A stretch of 64,000 nucleotides of DNA, from contig NZ_JAJDOP010000005.1 in the NCBI RefSeq assembly GCF_020595095.1, positions 1-64,000 on the forward strand, given 5' to 3'. This document shows positions 9,702 through 17,939 of the stretch, one piece after another. The position numbers were made by a program, and so were the translations under genes. Each line of letters opens with the position of its first letter. The stretch's first letter is position 1. The notes under the pieces were generated by a model. The model saw only the letters and a program-made list of their open reading frames with translations, did no database searches and had not been told where the DNA came from. This stretch comes from Microvirga rosea (lineage in GTDB: Bacteria > Pseudomonadota > Alphaproteobacteria > Rhizobiales > Beijerinckiaceae).

Positions 9702-11198
9702 TCATTTCACCTGTTGTACGGCCGGCGGTGTCCACGACCCATCGATGATCGCAGTCTTCGGCCAGTAAGCCCGTACATAGAGTGAGAAGTCGCCGCCCTT
9801 GGGCGCAGGAAGCCAGTTGGCCCGCTGGACCGGATCCGCGGGCTCGTCCGCCTGGATATAGAGCGTGAGAGACCCGTCCGCAGCCAGCTTCAGATCCTTG
9901 TTCTTGGTCCCAAGCGAGTAGCGGTTAATCGCGTTTGGCGAGAAGAAGTGGTGCTCGTTGTAGAGCGTCAGCGACCAGAAACCGTTGACCGGCGGCGTCT
10001 GGTCCTTCGGGAACGTCACCGTGTAGCGGTTGGCGCCGTTGAGCCGCCGGCCCTCCGCATCGAGATTCTGGTAATAGTATTTCGTCTCGTTGGGGGCGTT
10101 CACGAGGATGTTCGATTTCGCCACCGCCGTGCGGGTGAAGTAGTCGGTGCCAAAGGCGGCCTCGTTCGAGATCGTGCTCCAGTGGTGCGAGAGCTGCTGG
10201 CCATAGTTGCGGAACTCGAACAGCGGCGCCACCAGCGTCTCATCCGCCTCCTTCGCTCCTTCTATCATGGCCTGCTTCAAGCGCGGGTTGTCCCTGGCGG
10301 CTGCCAGCACCGCGAGCACCTGGGCGTAGCGCGCCTCCTCCCCGGGCAGCGGCGGGGCGTCAGCCAGCACGGCCGGCAGCGTGTCGACGAAGGACTCGGG
10401 CGGCACCCACTTCACCTCCTGCTCGCCAGTGGCGGCATTCGGCAGACGCTTGATCGTGCTCCAGTCGATGCTCTTCATTATACCGTCGTACTCGGCGAGC
10501 GGGTACATCAGGATCTGGCGCAGGACGGGCTGGATCGCCTTCCGGTCCTCGGCCGTGTCGTCGAGGAAGATGCGGGGCGCCACCAGAGCGGTGTTGCTCG
10601 GGGATCGGAACACCGCGGCGATGCCCTTGGGCACCTCTCCCTGCCAGTTTGGCCCGACGAGCAGGTAGAAGCCGGGCGTGGTGCCGTACATCTTGCCGAG
10701 GCGAACGAATCCGTCCGTGCGCAGGTCGACAGCTTGATACACCCAGAAGCGGTCGCCGACGTCCGGCACCTGGATCACGACGGGCGTCTGTTCCAGGCCC
10801 AGCGAGCCGACGCCATAGGCGACATCCTGGTTCGGGCAGGCGACGAGGCGCTCATCCGGGTCGACGTAGTCGGTGAGCATGGCGAGCCGGTTGAGCGGCG
10901 CGGCCGGGACCGGTCCGGTGTAGGCGAGTTCGGTCGATTGTTCCGCACCGCGCCGCTTGTTGTAGAGGTTGACCATCGGCCAGGCCCAGAAGAAAGCGTC
11001 GCGGGCCACATGCCGAGCGTAGGCCTCGGTGATCTTCACCCGCGTGTCCGGCCCCGGCGGCATCGCCTGCGCCCAGGTCGGTGAGGGCGTGACCAAGGAG
11101 GCTTGGGTCGGCGGCGTTTGGGCCAAGGCGTATGCTATCGGGCAAGCCAGCAACAGGGCACCCGGGACGCCTGCCTTCAGAAATTGCCGAACGTGCAT
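9702..11198 (-). CDS. Exported DUF1254/DUF1214 domain protein
   Basis: A 498-residue protein with a signal peptide (hydrophobic stretch in residues 9-24, Ala-Leu-Ala-Gln cleavage region). The N-terminal half matches the DUF1254 pattern (DAFFWAWPMVNLYNKR, an Asn-Gln-Asp segment at NQDVAYG, DRFWVYQ). The C-terminal half matches DUF1214 (NGFWSLTLYNEHHFF, SLTLYIQADEP). The start is supported by GGAG six bases upstream of the ATG. The biochemical function of this family is not established. It lies just downstream of a homologous gene (11251-12666) on the same strand, with 52 bases between, so the two are probably co-transcribed duplicates that have diverged. Confidence 0.9.
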   Translation of the reverse strand: MHVRQFLKAGVPGALLLACPIAYALAQTPPTQASLVTPSPTWAQAMPPGPDTRVKITEAYARHVARDAFFWAWPMVNLYNKRRGAEQSTELAYTGPVPAAPLNRLAMLTDYVDPDERLVACPNQDVAYGVGSLGLEQTPVVIQVPDVGDRFWVYQAVDLRTDGFVRLGKMYGTTPGFYLLVGPNWQGEVPKGIAAVFRSPSNTALVAPRIFLDDTAEDRKAIQPVLRQILMYPLAEYDGIMKSIDWSTIKRLPNAATGEQEVKWVPPESFVDTLPAVLADAPPLPGEEARYAQVLAVLAAARDNPRLKQAMIEGAKEADETLVAPLFEFRNYGQQLSHHWSTISNEAAFGTDYFTRTAVAKSNILVNAPNETKYYYQNLDAEGRRLNGANRYTVTFPKDQTPPVNGFWSLTLYNEHHFFSPNAINRYSLGTKNKDLKLAADGSLTLYIQADEPADPVQRANWLPAPKGGDFSLYVRAYWPKTAIIDGSWTPPAVQQVK

Positions 11199-11250
11199 AC
11201 CCCACTCCTAGCATTCCATCGATTGGGGTATCCGTCAGAGCTCGGTGCGG

Positions 11251-12666
11251 TTATTGTGCCGCGACCTTCTCCACGTCCGGCAGCACCCAGGCCTTGTCAA
11301 AGAATTCCTTGTTCGGGCCATAGACCCGGAACATCAGCTCGAAACCGTGCTGCGGATCTGTTGGTATCCAGTTGGCTTCTCTGCCAGCCAAAGCCTTTGG
11401 CCCGAACCAGACGTCGATGGAGCCATCGGCATTCTTCTGCACCTCGGCGCTGTTCGAGGCGCGGCTGGCGCGGTCCACGCCCTTGATGAGCGCATGGGTC
11501 TGGCGGTCGTAGGCGGTGACAGACCAGTACTGCTGCACCGGCGCGTTCGGCGGCACACGTAAGCGGTAGGTCTTGCTGCCATCGAAGCCATTGCCGTCCT
11601 TGTCGCGGATGGAAATCAGGTAGAACTGCGCCGTGCCCGGGCGTTTGATGGCGATATAGCCGTAGGTGTAGAGCAGTGCCCGTGCATCGACCGCGTACTT
11701 GTCGCGGTCTGCATAGCCCGTACCCTGCCCCTCGATGGCCTCTTGCAGGGTTGGATAGGTCCAGCGACTGTTCGGGAAGTACGGCGGGAAGCCGGCGTCG
11801 TAGCGTTGCTCCAGGGTGTCCTTTGCCTCACCGATAGCCGCGGTGAGGATCTTCTGCGTCGCCTCGCTCGGTGCGAAAGGCTTGCCCTTCTCAATGCCGA
11901 TTGTGCGGATCTGGTCGATCATCGCGCGGTCGCGCTCGATCCAGGGCTCGGCCTGCACGACGCGATTGAGATTGGTGAAGAAGCTCGCATCGTAGCGGAT
12001 CGTGCTGTCGTAAGTGACGTCTTTCACGTCGGTGAAGACCGTCTCCGGCGGGTTGGCTCCGGCCGAAAGCGGGTAGACCTTCACGCGCCTGCCGTAGGCG
12101 ATCGATGCCGCTACATCAGTCTCGGAGTGGCTCTTCATGTTCGAGCGCAGGAGCGCATAGTTGCCGTACGTGTCGGAGGGTAGTGCCGTGTAGCCAGGTG
12201 GGATGCTTCCCTTGAAGTCCGGCGGCAGGATCACGAACTTTCCGCCCGCTCCCCTGTCGATGCCAAGCAGGCCGACATCCTCGAGGGCGACCTGCCACTC
12301 GGTCATGATATTGCCGGTCAGCGACGCGCTGGCGTCTCCCGGCGGTATCTCTAGGACAACGGGACCGACCTCCTTGGTATCGAAGAACACCATGAAGTAG
12401 ATGACGTCCGGATTGGGAGTGAGCGTCTGGTTGCGCCAGTCGAGCGGGCGGCCCCAATAGATGACCTGGTTTACCTTGCCGGGCGTTTTGGTCAGCATTT
12501 CCTGACGCATCAGGTCGGTGTTGACCGCCGGCATGCCCCAGATCACCGCGTCGACGCCGCGGCGCTGGATCTGGCGGTCAGTCGAGGAACCAGGGGGTGG
12601 CGCCTGGGCGAGTGCCGTTGCCGTGACGGTCAGATAAGCAAGAGCTGCCAAAATGATCCGCTTCAT
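11251..12666 (-). CDS. Exported DUF1254/DUF1214 domain protein, upstream paralogue
   Basis: A protein of about 471 residues with a signal peptide (MKRIILAALAYLTVTATALA). It has the DUF1254 N-terminal pattern (DAVIWGMPAVNTDLMRQ, NPDVIYFMVFFDT) and the DUF1214 C-terminal pattern (QQYWSVTAYDRQTHALI, SIDVWFGP). The ATG at 12666 is preceded by GGGGAAG with four bases between; a TTG one codon earlier is less likely. It is the first gene of a two-gene unit with 9702-11198. The proteins share architecture but little close identity by eye. Function unknown; periplasmic location is inferred from the signal peptide. Confidence 0.9.
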   Translation of the reverse strand: MKRIILAALAYLTVTATALAQAPPPGSSTDRQIQRRGVDAVIWGMPAVNTDLMRQEMLTKTPGKVNQVIYWGRPLDWRNQTLTPNPDVIYFMVFFDTKEVGPVVLEIPPGDASASLTGNIMTEWQVALEDVGLLGIDRGAGGKFVILPPDFKGSIPPGYTALPSDTYGNYALLRSNMKSHSETDVAASIAYGRRVKVYPLSAGANPPETVFTDVKDVTYDSTIRYDASFFTNLNRVVQAEPWIERDRAMIDQIRTIGIEKGKPFAPSEATQKILTAAIGEAKDTLEQRYDAGFPPYFPNSRWTYPTLQEAIEGQGTGYADRDKYAVDARALLYTYGYIAIKRPGTAQFYLISIRDKDGNGFDGSKTYRLRVPPNAPVQQYWSVTAYDRQTHALIKGVDRASRASNSAEVQKNADGSIDVWFGPKALAGREANWIPTDPQHGFELMFRVYGPNKEFFDKAWVLPDVEKVAAQ

Positions 12667-13053
12667 CAAACTTCCCCAGGCCCTGCGGGTGTCGAAGGAC
12701 GTTTGAGTGTAGCCGCGCCCCCGAGAATGCCTATCAGGTGAAACCCTCAGATCCCGACAGGAAATAACGCAACACCAAACCTCCTGAAGGGCAACTATGG
12801 GTCAAAAGCAGGCATTCGCGACGAAAGTGGAGTTTGCTCACACAGCGAGGTCACCGCGACTTATCCATGCTTGGGAAGCGAACGCCAGCTGCTTACGTTT
12901 GACCGCGAATGAGTACGGTCAGTCATCGACCGTCGGCTAGCCGCTGATGAGGTGCAGTTCTTGAGATCATTGGGTTTCTTGAGCTGAAGGCGCTACCGCA
13001 AAGGGAATAATAGCGCTAAATTCATCTTCAATTTCAATGACTTATGTCATTAG
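12667..13053. other. Intergenic region upstream of the DUF1254 pair
   Basis: 387 bases between the DUF1254 gene start and the tRNA-Met gene. It presumably holds the promoter of the DUF1254 operon and downstream sequence of the tRNA. No open frame, repeat or clear terminator was recognised. Confidence 0.5.
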
Positions 13054-13130
13054 TGGTAGCGGAGGAGGGATTTGAACCCCCGACACAAGGATTATGATTC
13101 CTCTGCTCTGACCAACTGAGCTACTCCGCC
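13054..13130 (-). tRNA. tRNA-Met (CAU), elongator type
   Basis: The minus strand folds as a 77-base tRNA with encoded CCA. The acceptor is GGCGGAG/CTCCGCT, the D stem is GCTC/GAGC, and the anticodon stem GAGGA/TCCTT encloses loop ATCATAA, giving anticodon CAT. The first acceptor pair is G-U, unlike initiator tRNA where it is unpaired. The body resembles rhizobial elongator tRNA-Met rather than tRNA-Ile2(CAU). Confidence 0.93.
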
Positions 13131-13310
13131 CCAGGAACGGGGAAATATCCCCGCGTCAGACAGGCGCGATATAGGGAGGGTTCGGCTTGTCTGTCAAGGA
13201 AGAGTACGCGGTTTCGGCGCAGATTTACGCGGACGAACCCAACCCCTCCTTTGAGCGACCGAAACCGCGCGCCGGCGAGAGGCAGGGTGTGCTTTTGTCC
13301 ACTATGGCGC

Positions 13311-13529
13311 TCAGCCCTTGGGCTTGGTGCGCCAGAGCTGGAAGCCCTCCGACGAGATCGCCTGCTCGATCACGCGACGGGAGAAGTTGTGCGGCGGCGA
13401 CTGGCGGGACTGAAGCGTACCGGTCAGTCCCCAGGGGCCGTACTTCTCCGGCAGCTTGCTGCCGGATTCATCCCCGGCAAAGGCATGAAGCTCATCCCGG
13501 GATTGGGAAACGAACATGAAGATACGCAT
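13311..13529 (-). CDS. Small conserved hypothetical protein (72 aa)
   Basis: A 72-residue soluble protein beginning MRIFMFVSQS and containing HAFAGDESGSKLPEKYGPW and an AISSEGFQLWR ending. I recall similar short proteins in Hyphomicrobiales genomes, always of unknown function; this is family memory, not a search. The ATG at 13529 has only a weak ribosome site. It lies near two other minus-strand small genes (13575-13793 and cspA), possibly transcribed with them. No catalytic or binding motif is visible. Confidence 0.65.
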   Translation of the reverse strand: MRIFMFVSQSRDELHAFAGDESGSKLPEKYGPWGLTGTLQSRQSPPHNFSRRVIEQAISSEGFQLWRTKPKG

Positions 13530-13574
13530 GGGATCGACTTTCTAAGAGAAGCGAGCTGAGGATCTAGATAGGGC

Positions 13575-13793
13575 TCAGACTTCGGAAGTCAGCTCAATCG
13601 CCTGCGCGGCAAGTCCAAAACGGTAGGCGAGATGCCACCGCAGCTCGCGGGACGATTGATAAAGATAGGAACGGTCCAGCAGATGGCTGACCTCTCGCTC
13701 GTCGCCGGCTTCCCTGGCCCAGACCCGGGAAAGGGTAAAACCGGCGGTCCAATGGTTCTGGCCCACCGGCTCGGGAATGAAGCGGAATTGCAT
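13575..13793 (-). CDS. Small hypothetical protein (72 aa)
   Basis: A 72-residue frame starting MQFRFIPEPVGQNHW with AGGA five to eight bases before the ATG at 13793. The composition is balanced for a soluble protein and the ending is AYRFGLAAQAIELTSEV. Competing frames here (13589-14017 minus, 13632-14099 plus) run through the well-defined cspA gene and are therefore less likely. It sits between the 13311-13529 gene and cspA on the same strand. No function recognised. Confidence 0.5.
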   Translation of the reverse strand: MQFRFIPEPVGQNHWTAGFTLSRVWAREAGDEREVSHLLDRSYLYQSSRELRWHLAYRFGLAAQAIELTSEV

Positions 13794-13868
13794 TTCGTCC
13801 TGTTTCTCGACGCCCCTCGGCCGGCAGGAGACCCCAGCCTCCTGCGAAGATATGGCAAAAGCCTCGTC

Positions 13869-14078
13869 TCAGACGGACTGAAGGTTTCCGGCGGATTGCT
13901 TGCCCGAACGGCGATCGGTCTCGATCTCGAAGCTGACCTTCTGGCCTTCGACGAGGCCGCGCATGCCGGCTCGCTCAAGGGCCGTGGCATGGACAAAGAC
14001 GTCTTTTCCGCCGTCATCCGGCTGAATGAAGCCGTAGCCTTTGTGTTCGTTGTAGAATTTGACGGTTCCTTGGAGCAT
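13869..14078 (-). CDS. cspA: Cold-shock protein (CspA family)
   Basis: A 69-residue single cold-shock domain starting [10 protein letters not shown], with RNP1 (KGYGFIQ) and RNP2 (DVFVHATAL) motifs for single-stranded nucleic-acid binding. Cold-shock proteins act as RNA chaperones. The in-frame GTG at 14105 would add nine residues not found in the family, so the ATG at 14078 is preferred. The linker after RNP2 ([19 protein letters not shown]) and the tail SGKQSAGNL fit rhizobial CspA proteins. Confidence 0.92.
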   Translation of the reverse strand: MLQGTVKFYNEHKGYGFIQPDDGGKDVFVHATALERAGMRGLVEGQKVSFEIETDRRSGKQSAGNLQSV

Positions 14079-14309
14079 TTTCAGGTCTTTCTGGCATGAA
14101 GGCACACAGGCTGCGCCAGAGAGCGCAACCTGCCCGGTTTTTCGATTTTTGGGAAGAAGACTGAACGCGCGCTTTCATAAAACGCGGCGGGGCCCAGAGA
14201 TCCGGCCAAACAACGATAAGATGAATCTAGGGACGGGTAGAAGAAATAGCAAGCGAAGCGGTATGAATTGCCTCCAAAGAGCCGCCTTCGACTTACGATC
14301 AGGCAGTCG

Positions 14310-14951
14310 TCAGCCTCTTTTGCGGATTCTCATCAACTTGAAAAATCCGACCGGGAAGAGCGCCTTGAGCTCGACCACTTCCATGCGCCCCGTGGCCCGG
14401 GCCCACGCCTCGACCCGAGACGCCTTGAAGGCGGAACTCCAGCCGATCGCCTTCGCGACGGGCGAAGCGAGCTCCTCAAGGGTTGCGATGGGGCCGGAGG
14501 GCTGGCCGAAATGATTGGCGAGCACGATTTCGCCGCCGGGCTTCAGCACGCGGGCGAACTCGGACAGGGCGACCTCAGGCTCCGGCACGAGGGTGATGAT
14601 GAACTGAGCCGTTACGGCGTCAAAGCTCTCGTCGGGAAAACCGAGACGGGTCACATCCATGACCTGGAGGCTTTTCACGTGGGTGAGGTGTCGCCGGTCG
14701 ACCTTGTCCTGGGCCCGGCGCAGCATGTCCTCCGAGAGATCGACCCCGTAAACCTCGGCATGGCTTGGATAATACCCCAGCGACAGGCCCGTGCCGACCC
14801 CGGCCTCGAGAACACGCGGACCGCAGGCCACGGCCGCGTTCACGGCGGCCCTCGCGGCCGGCTCCGTCAGCTTGTCGTAGACAACATCGTAGATCGGGGC
14901 CCAGCGCGCATAAGCCTTGCGCATCAGGGCCGTCGTGGGGGCATCCGTCAT
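14310..14951 (-). CDS. pmtA: SAM-dependent methyltransferase, PmtA-like phosphatidylethanolamine N-methyltransferase
   Basis: A 213-residue class I methyltransferase. It begins with a YARWAPIYDVVYDKL segment typical of the rhizobial/Rhodobacter PmtA family, followed by motif I (VLEAGVGTG, about residues 46-54), an acidic SAM-ribose position (GVDLSEDML), motif IV (FDAVTAQFIITLVPEP) and the VLKPGGEIVLANH strand. PmtA converts phosphatidylethanolamine to phosphatidylcholine at the inner membrane. The family assignment rests on the N-terminal block and length; a related small-molecule methyltransferase cannot be excluded. It lies 24 bases downstream of mnmA on the same strand, so co-transcription is likely. 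Confidence 0.75.
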   Translation of the reverse strand: MTDAPTTALMRKAYARWAPIYDVVYDKLTEPAARAAVNAAVACGPRVLEAGVGTGLSLGYYPSHAEVYGVDLSEDMLRRAQDKVDRRHLTHVKSLQVMDVTRLGFPDESFDAVTAQFIITLVPEPEVALSEFARVLKPGGEIVLANHFGQPSGPIATLEELASPVAKAIGWSSAFKASRVEAWARATGRMEVVELKALFPVGFFKLMRIRKRG

Positions 14952-14975
14952 GGAGCGTCCTTCAGTGGGGAAGCC

Positions 14976-16139
14976 TCAGGCCGCGGCGGGGGCGACCTCA
15001 GCTGTCGTTCGAGCGATGGTGCCCCCGCCCAGCACACGTGCCCGGGGAGCATCGCTCTCATAGATGACACAAGCTTGACCGGGAGACACCCCATCTTCCG
15101 CCGATAACAGCTCGACAGTAGTGCCGGTTCCGTCAACGCGCAGGATGGCCGGGCGCGGCTCGCGGGTGGAGCGGACCCGCACCGCCACCTCGACGCCCTT
15201 CTCCCCGACCCGCTCCAGAGGCAGGTCGCCGAGCCAGTTCACATCGGAGATCCGAATCAGGCGCGTCGCCAGGGCTTCCCGGGGGCCGACGACCACCCGT
15301 GCCTCCTTGGCCTCGAGGCGCACCACATACAGAGGCTCCCCGGTTGAAATGCCGAGCCCCTTCCGCTGCCCCACGGTGTAATGAATGATGCCGTCGTGAC
15401 GACCAAGGACGCGCCCGTCCACATGGACGATGTCGCCCCCCTGCACCGCCCCGGGCTTCAGCCGCTCGATAACGTCGCTGTAGCGTCCCTGCGTGACGAA
15501 GCAGATATCCTGGCTGTCGGCCTTTTCCGCCACGGTGAGGCCGAACTCGCGAGCCAGGGCCCGGGTCTTGTCCTTCGGCAACTCCCCCAACGGAAACCGA
15601 AGCATGTTCAGCTGCTCCGGCGTCGTCGCATACAGGAAATAGCTCTGATCCCGGTCCGGGTCGGCCGCCCGGTGAAGCGCCCGTCGCCCATCGGGCAGAG
15701 CGCGGCTGGCCACGTAATGTCCCGTTGCCAGCACATCGGCTCCAAGCTCCTGCGCGGTTTCGAGCAGATCGCGGAACTTGATGGAGCGGTTGCACTCCAC
15801 ACACGGGATCGGCGTCTCACCGGCGAGATAGCTCTGGGTGAAGCGGTCGATCACCGCCTCGCGGAAGCGAGCCTCGTAATCGAGCACGTAATGAGGAATG
15901 CCGATGGCCTCCGCCACCCGGCGGGCATCGTAGATGTCCTGGCCGGCGCAGCAGGCGCCTTTCCGATGAGCGGCGGCGCCGTGATCGTAAAGCTGGAGCG
16001 TGATCCCGAGAACGTCGTAGCCCTCCTTCTTGAGGAGAGCGGCAACGACCGAGGAATCCACGCCACCGGACATGGCAACCACGACGCGCGTCTGCGACGG
16101 ATCGCGGGGGAGATCGAGTGAGTTGAGCATCTGTTCCAT
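14976..16139 (-). CDS. mnmA: tRNA-specific 2-thiouridylase MnmA
   Basis: A 387-residue enzyme that thiolates U34 of tRNA-Lys, tRNA-Glu and tRNA-Gln. The PP-loop is AMSGGVDSS (about residues 23-31). Catalytic cysteines fit PCVECNR and SQDICFV. Other family landmarks are [30 protein letters not shown] and [10 protein letters not shown]. The C-terminal beta-barrel part is complete. The ATG at 16139 is kept; an internal ATG three codons later (MLNSLDLP) has a somewhat better upstream purine run. It is followed closely by the PmtA-like gene. Confidence 0.95.
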   Translation of the reverse strand: MEQMLNSLDLPRDPSQTRVVVAMSGGVDSSVVAALLKKEGYDVLGITLQLYDHGAAAHRKGACCAGQDIYDARRVAEAIGIPHYVLDYEARFREAVIDRFTQSYLAGETPIPCVECNRSIKFRDLLETAQELGADVLATGHYVASRALPDGRRALHRAADPDRDQSYFLYATTPEQLNMLRFPLGELPKDKTRALAREFGLTVAEKADSQDICFVTQGRYSDVIERLKPGAVQGGDIVHVDGRVLGRHDGIIHYTVGQRKGLGISTGEPLYVVRLEAKEARVVVGPREALATRLIRISDVNWLGDLPLERVGEKGVEVAVRVRSTREPRPAILRVDGTGTTVELLSAEDGVSPGQACVIYESDAPRARVLGGGTIARTTAEVAPAAA

Positions 16140-16305
16140 CCCGAGGCGCCGTTCAAGGCGGCGTACGGAGGGGCCAAAACTCTTCTATAGCGATTGAAGC
16201 GCCAATCTTCCAGAGCGCCGGCGAGCTCGAAACGTCACGGCTCGTTAACCCTTATGGCCGGATTGGGGCGCCTTCTTCGATCATACTGGTGCGCTTAGGA
16301 AAACA

Positions 16306-16323
16306 TTAAGCGGGGGCGCTTAA
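16306..16323. promoter_or_regulatory. Perfect 7-4-7 inverted repeat upstream of sciP
   Basis: TTAAGCG (16306-16312), four G residues, then CGCTTAA (16317-16323). The dyad is 43 bases before the sciP ATG and carries TTAA at both ends. CtrA recognises TTAA half-sites, but the spacing here is ten bases rather than seven, so it may be an operator for another dimeric regulator or an altered CtrA site. Confidence 0.5.
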
Positions 16324-16366
16324 GGTCACCCTCGACAAGGTCGTTGAATTTTTGTGTGAGCGTATC

Positions 16367-16642
16367 ATGACCGAACCCCACCGCCCGAGGGTCAAGTATG
16401 TCATCGGGCCCGACGGTAGTCCCTTGACGATTGCCGATCTTCCGCCGTCCAGCACCCGCCGCTGGGTCATCCGCCGCAAGGCCGAGGTTGTTGCCGCCGT
16501 TCGCGGCGGTCTCCTGAGCCTCGAGGAGGCCTGCCAGCGCTACACGCTGACGACGGAAGAGTTTCTCAGCTGGCAGCTGTCCATCGATCAGCATGGACTT
16601 GCCGGATTGCGGACCACGCGTATCCAACACTATCGCCAGTAA
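16367..16642 (+). CDS. sciP: CtrA inhibitor SciP (DUF1153 family)
   Basis: A 91-residue DNA-binding protein starting MTEPHRPRVKYVIGPDG. It is strongly characteristic of the SciP/DUF1153 family: SPLTIADLPP, TRRWVIRRKAEVVAAVRGG, and the helix-turn-helix LLSLEEACQRYTLTTEEF followed by SIDQHGLAGLR. In Caulobacter SciP binds CtrA at promoters and represses CtrA-activated genes in G1. A TTG start at 16352 is rejected because the ATG at 16367 matches the family start. A perfect inverted repeat lies just upstream. CtrA and ChpT, its pathway partners, are encoded 4-8 kb away. Confidence 0.93.
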   Translation: MTEPHRPRVKYVIGPDGSPLTIADLPPSSTRRWVIRRKAEVVAAVRGGLLSLEEACQRYTLTTEEFLSWQLSIDQHGLAGLRTTRIQHYRQ

Positions 16643-16731
16643 GGCAATCCAGTTGTCTTCAATCCAGTCGTCTCAGGGGCGCGGCCGCCAAGCTGCGCCC
16701 TTTTTGCGTCGGATGGGTCCTCGCAGGGCTG

Positions 16732-16746
16732 TTAAGCGATTCCTAA
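16732..16746 (+). promoter_or_regulatory. Near-consensus CtrA box (TTAA-N7-CTAA)
   Basis: TTAA at 16732-16735 and CTAA at 16743-16746 are separated by exactly seven bases, one mismatch from the CtrA consensus TTAA-N7-TTAA. The site lies about 50 bases before the chosen start of the Fis-like gene. Confidence 0.5.
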
Positions 16747-16796
16747 CCATCCTCGGACATCGTGCTCAGGCCCCATTGCTTCAGCAGGTTCCATCC

Positions 16797-17090
16797 GTGC
16801 CACAAATCCTCGATGTCTCGCCCTCGCGTGTTCCCTCCCCGGCGATGAGCCTTGCTTCGGCTCCCGGCGGATCCTTGGGTTTGCACACGATCGAGATCGG
16901 CCAGACCGTGGCCGACGTCGAGCGACACCTCATTCTCGCGACGCTGGGTTATTGCCAGGGCAATCGGACCCATGCGGCCAAGATCCTAGCCATCTCGATT
17001 CGCACCCTCCGGAACAAGCTGAACGAGTATGCGGAGGCTGGATTCCGCATTCCGGAGCCTGGGCAGCTCAGACACGAGGCAGCCTGCTGA
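16797..17090 (+). CDS. Stand-alone Fis-type HTH protein resembling the FlbD C-terminus
   Basis: About 97 residues. The second half is an HTH_8/Fis domain: TVADVERHLILATLGYC, GNRTHAAKIL, SIRTLRNKLNEYAEAG. This resembles the DNA-binding end of FlbD/NtrC regulators, but the receiver and AAA+ domains are absent. The start is uncertain: GTG at 16797 has AGG eight bases upstream, ATG at 16845 (MSLASAPGG) would give about 81 residues, and the open frame extends further up. A near-consensus CtrA box lies upstream. A role in flagellar or cell-cycle transcription is inferred from the domain and neighbours. Confidence 0.75.
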   Translation: MPQILDVSPSRVPSPAMSLASAPGGSLGLHTIEIGQTVADVERHLILATLGYCQGNRTHAAKILAISIRTLRNKLNEYAEAGFRIPEPGQLRHEAAC

Positions 17091-17095
17091 GGGTC

Positions 17096-17932
17096 TCAGC
17101 CGAACCGGCGCTTTCGCAGCCAAAGGCTGGTCTCCAAGGCGCCGGGCGGAACGGCAATGTCCGAGAGAATGCCGCCGCGCCCCTCGGGCCGCATGGTTCG
17201 GGCCACGAAATGGCTTGAGAAAACCAGCTCGTAGGCTCCCCCCTGGAGGAGCGCTCCGGCCAGGAGCTGCTCGTTGTATCCCCGCCATGACCACTCTTCC
17301 GGATACGCGTCGGGCAAGGTGATGTCATGGACATGGACCAGGGTTCCTTCCGCGAGCCGGGGCAACACATCCAGGAAGAGCCGGTCCACGTCGGTGCCCG
17401 GCATCGCGATATGACTTGAGTCGATGAAGAGCACGTCGCCCCGGTCCAGCTCGGCGAAGAGGCCAGGATCGGCATCCTTCAGCAGAACCGGCTTGTGCAT
17501 GACATCGAGCCGGCCCAGGTTTGCGCGGGGAGCCGGGTCTATGCAGGTGATCCGGGTCGGCAGGCCGCCATCCCGGACCGCCTGGGCCATGAAGCGCGTG
17601 GAATGGCCCGATCCCACCTCGAGAATACGCCCGGGCTTGGTGGTCCGGATCATGGCGTAGGCTGCAGCGGCGTCGAGCCGGGGAAACCAGTCCTGATCGA
17701 ACCGGGCCGGTCCCCCGCCGTCCGCGATCCGCCGCAGCTCCGGCGAATAGGTCTCGATATCGTCGAGAAGGGCGGAGAAACGGCCTCCGGCCTCTTCGAA
17801 CAAAGGCCGCAGCGCCGGATAACCCTGCGCCTCGACACCGGCGGCGTAGCGGTAAGGGATGAAGAAACCGCGCTCTTTCAGCCCCAGAAGGGTCGAAAGC
17901 CCGAACCCCAGGCGTCGCCAGCGCGTGGACAC
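17096..17932 (-). CDS. Class I SAM-dependent methyltransferase-like protein (Methyltransf_24 type)
   Basis: A 278-residue protein with motif I at GRILEVGSGHSTRFMAQAV, an acidic strand end (ITCIDPAPRAN), VLFIDSSH and VHVHDITLPDAYPEEW, a layout shared with TylF/CmcI-like and Methyltransf_24 proteins. Substrate unknown. The GTG at 17932 is the most upstream start; no strong ribosome site is visible. It begins eight bases after the stop of the UPF0104 gene, which suggests coupled translation and a linked role at the envelope (inference). Confidence 0.75.
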   Translation of the reverse strand: MSTRWRRLGFGLSTLLGLKERGFFIPYRYAAGVEAQGYPALRPLFEEAGGRFSALLDDIETYSPELRRIADGGGPARFDQDWFPRLDAAAAYAMIRTTKPGRILEVGSGHSTRFMAQAVRDGGLPTRITCIDPAPRANLGRLDVMHKPVLLKDADPGLFAELDRGDVLFIDSSHIAMPGTDVDRLFLDVLPRLAEGTLVHVHDITLPDAYPEEWSWRGYNEQLLAGALLQGGAYELVFSSHFVARTMRPEGRGGILSDIAVPPGALETSLWLRKRRFG

Positions 17933-17939
17933 GGAGGAA

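Noticed and set aside
9948-11084. Plus-strand open frame of 378 codons opposite the DUF1254 gene
   Set aside because: Arg/His/Val-rich shadow of the DUF1254 coding sequence, no domain.
13632-14099. Plus-strand open frame of 155 codons opposite cspA and the 72-residue gene
   Set aside because: cspA on the minus strand is certain, and this frame runs across it in full.
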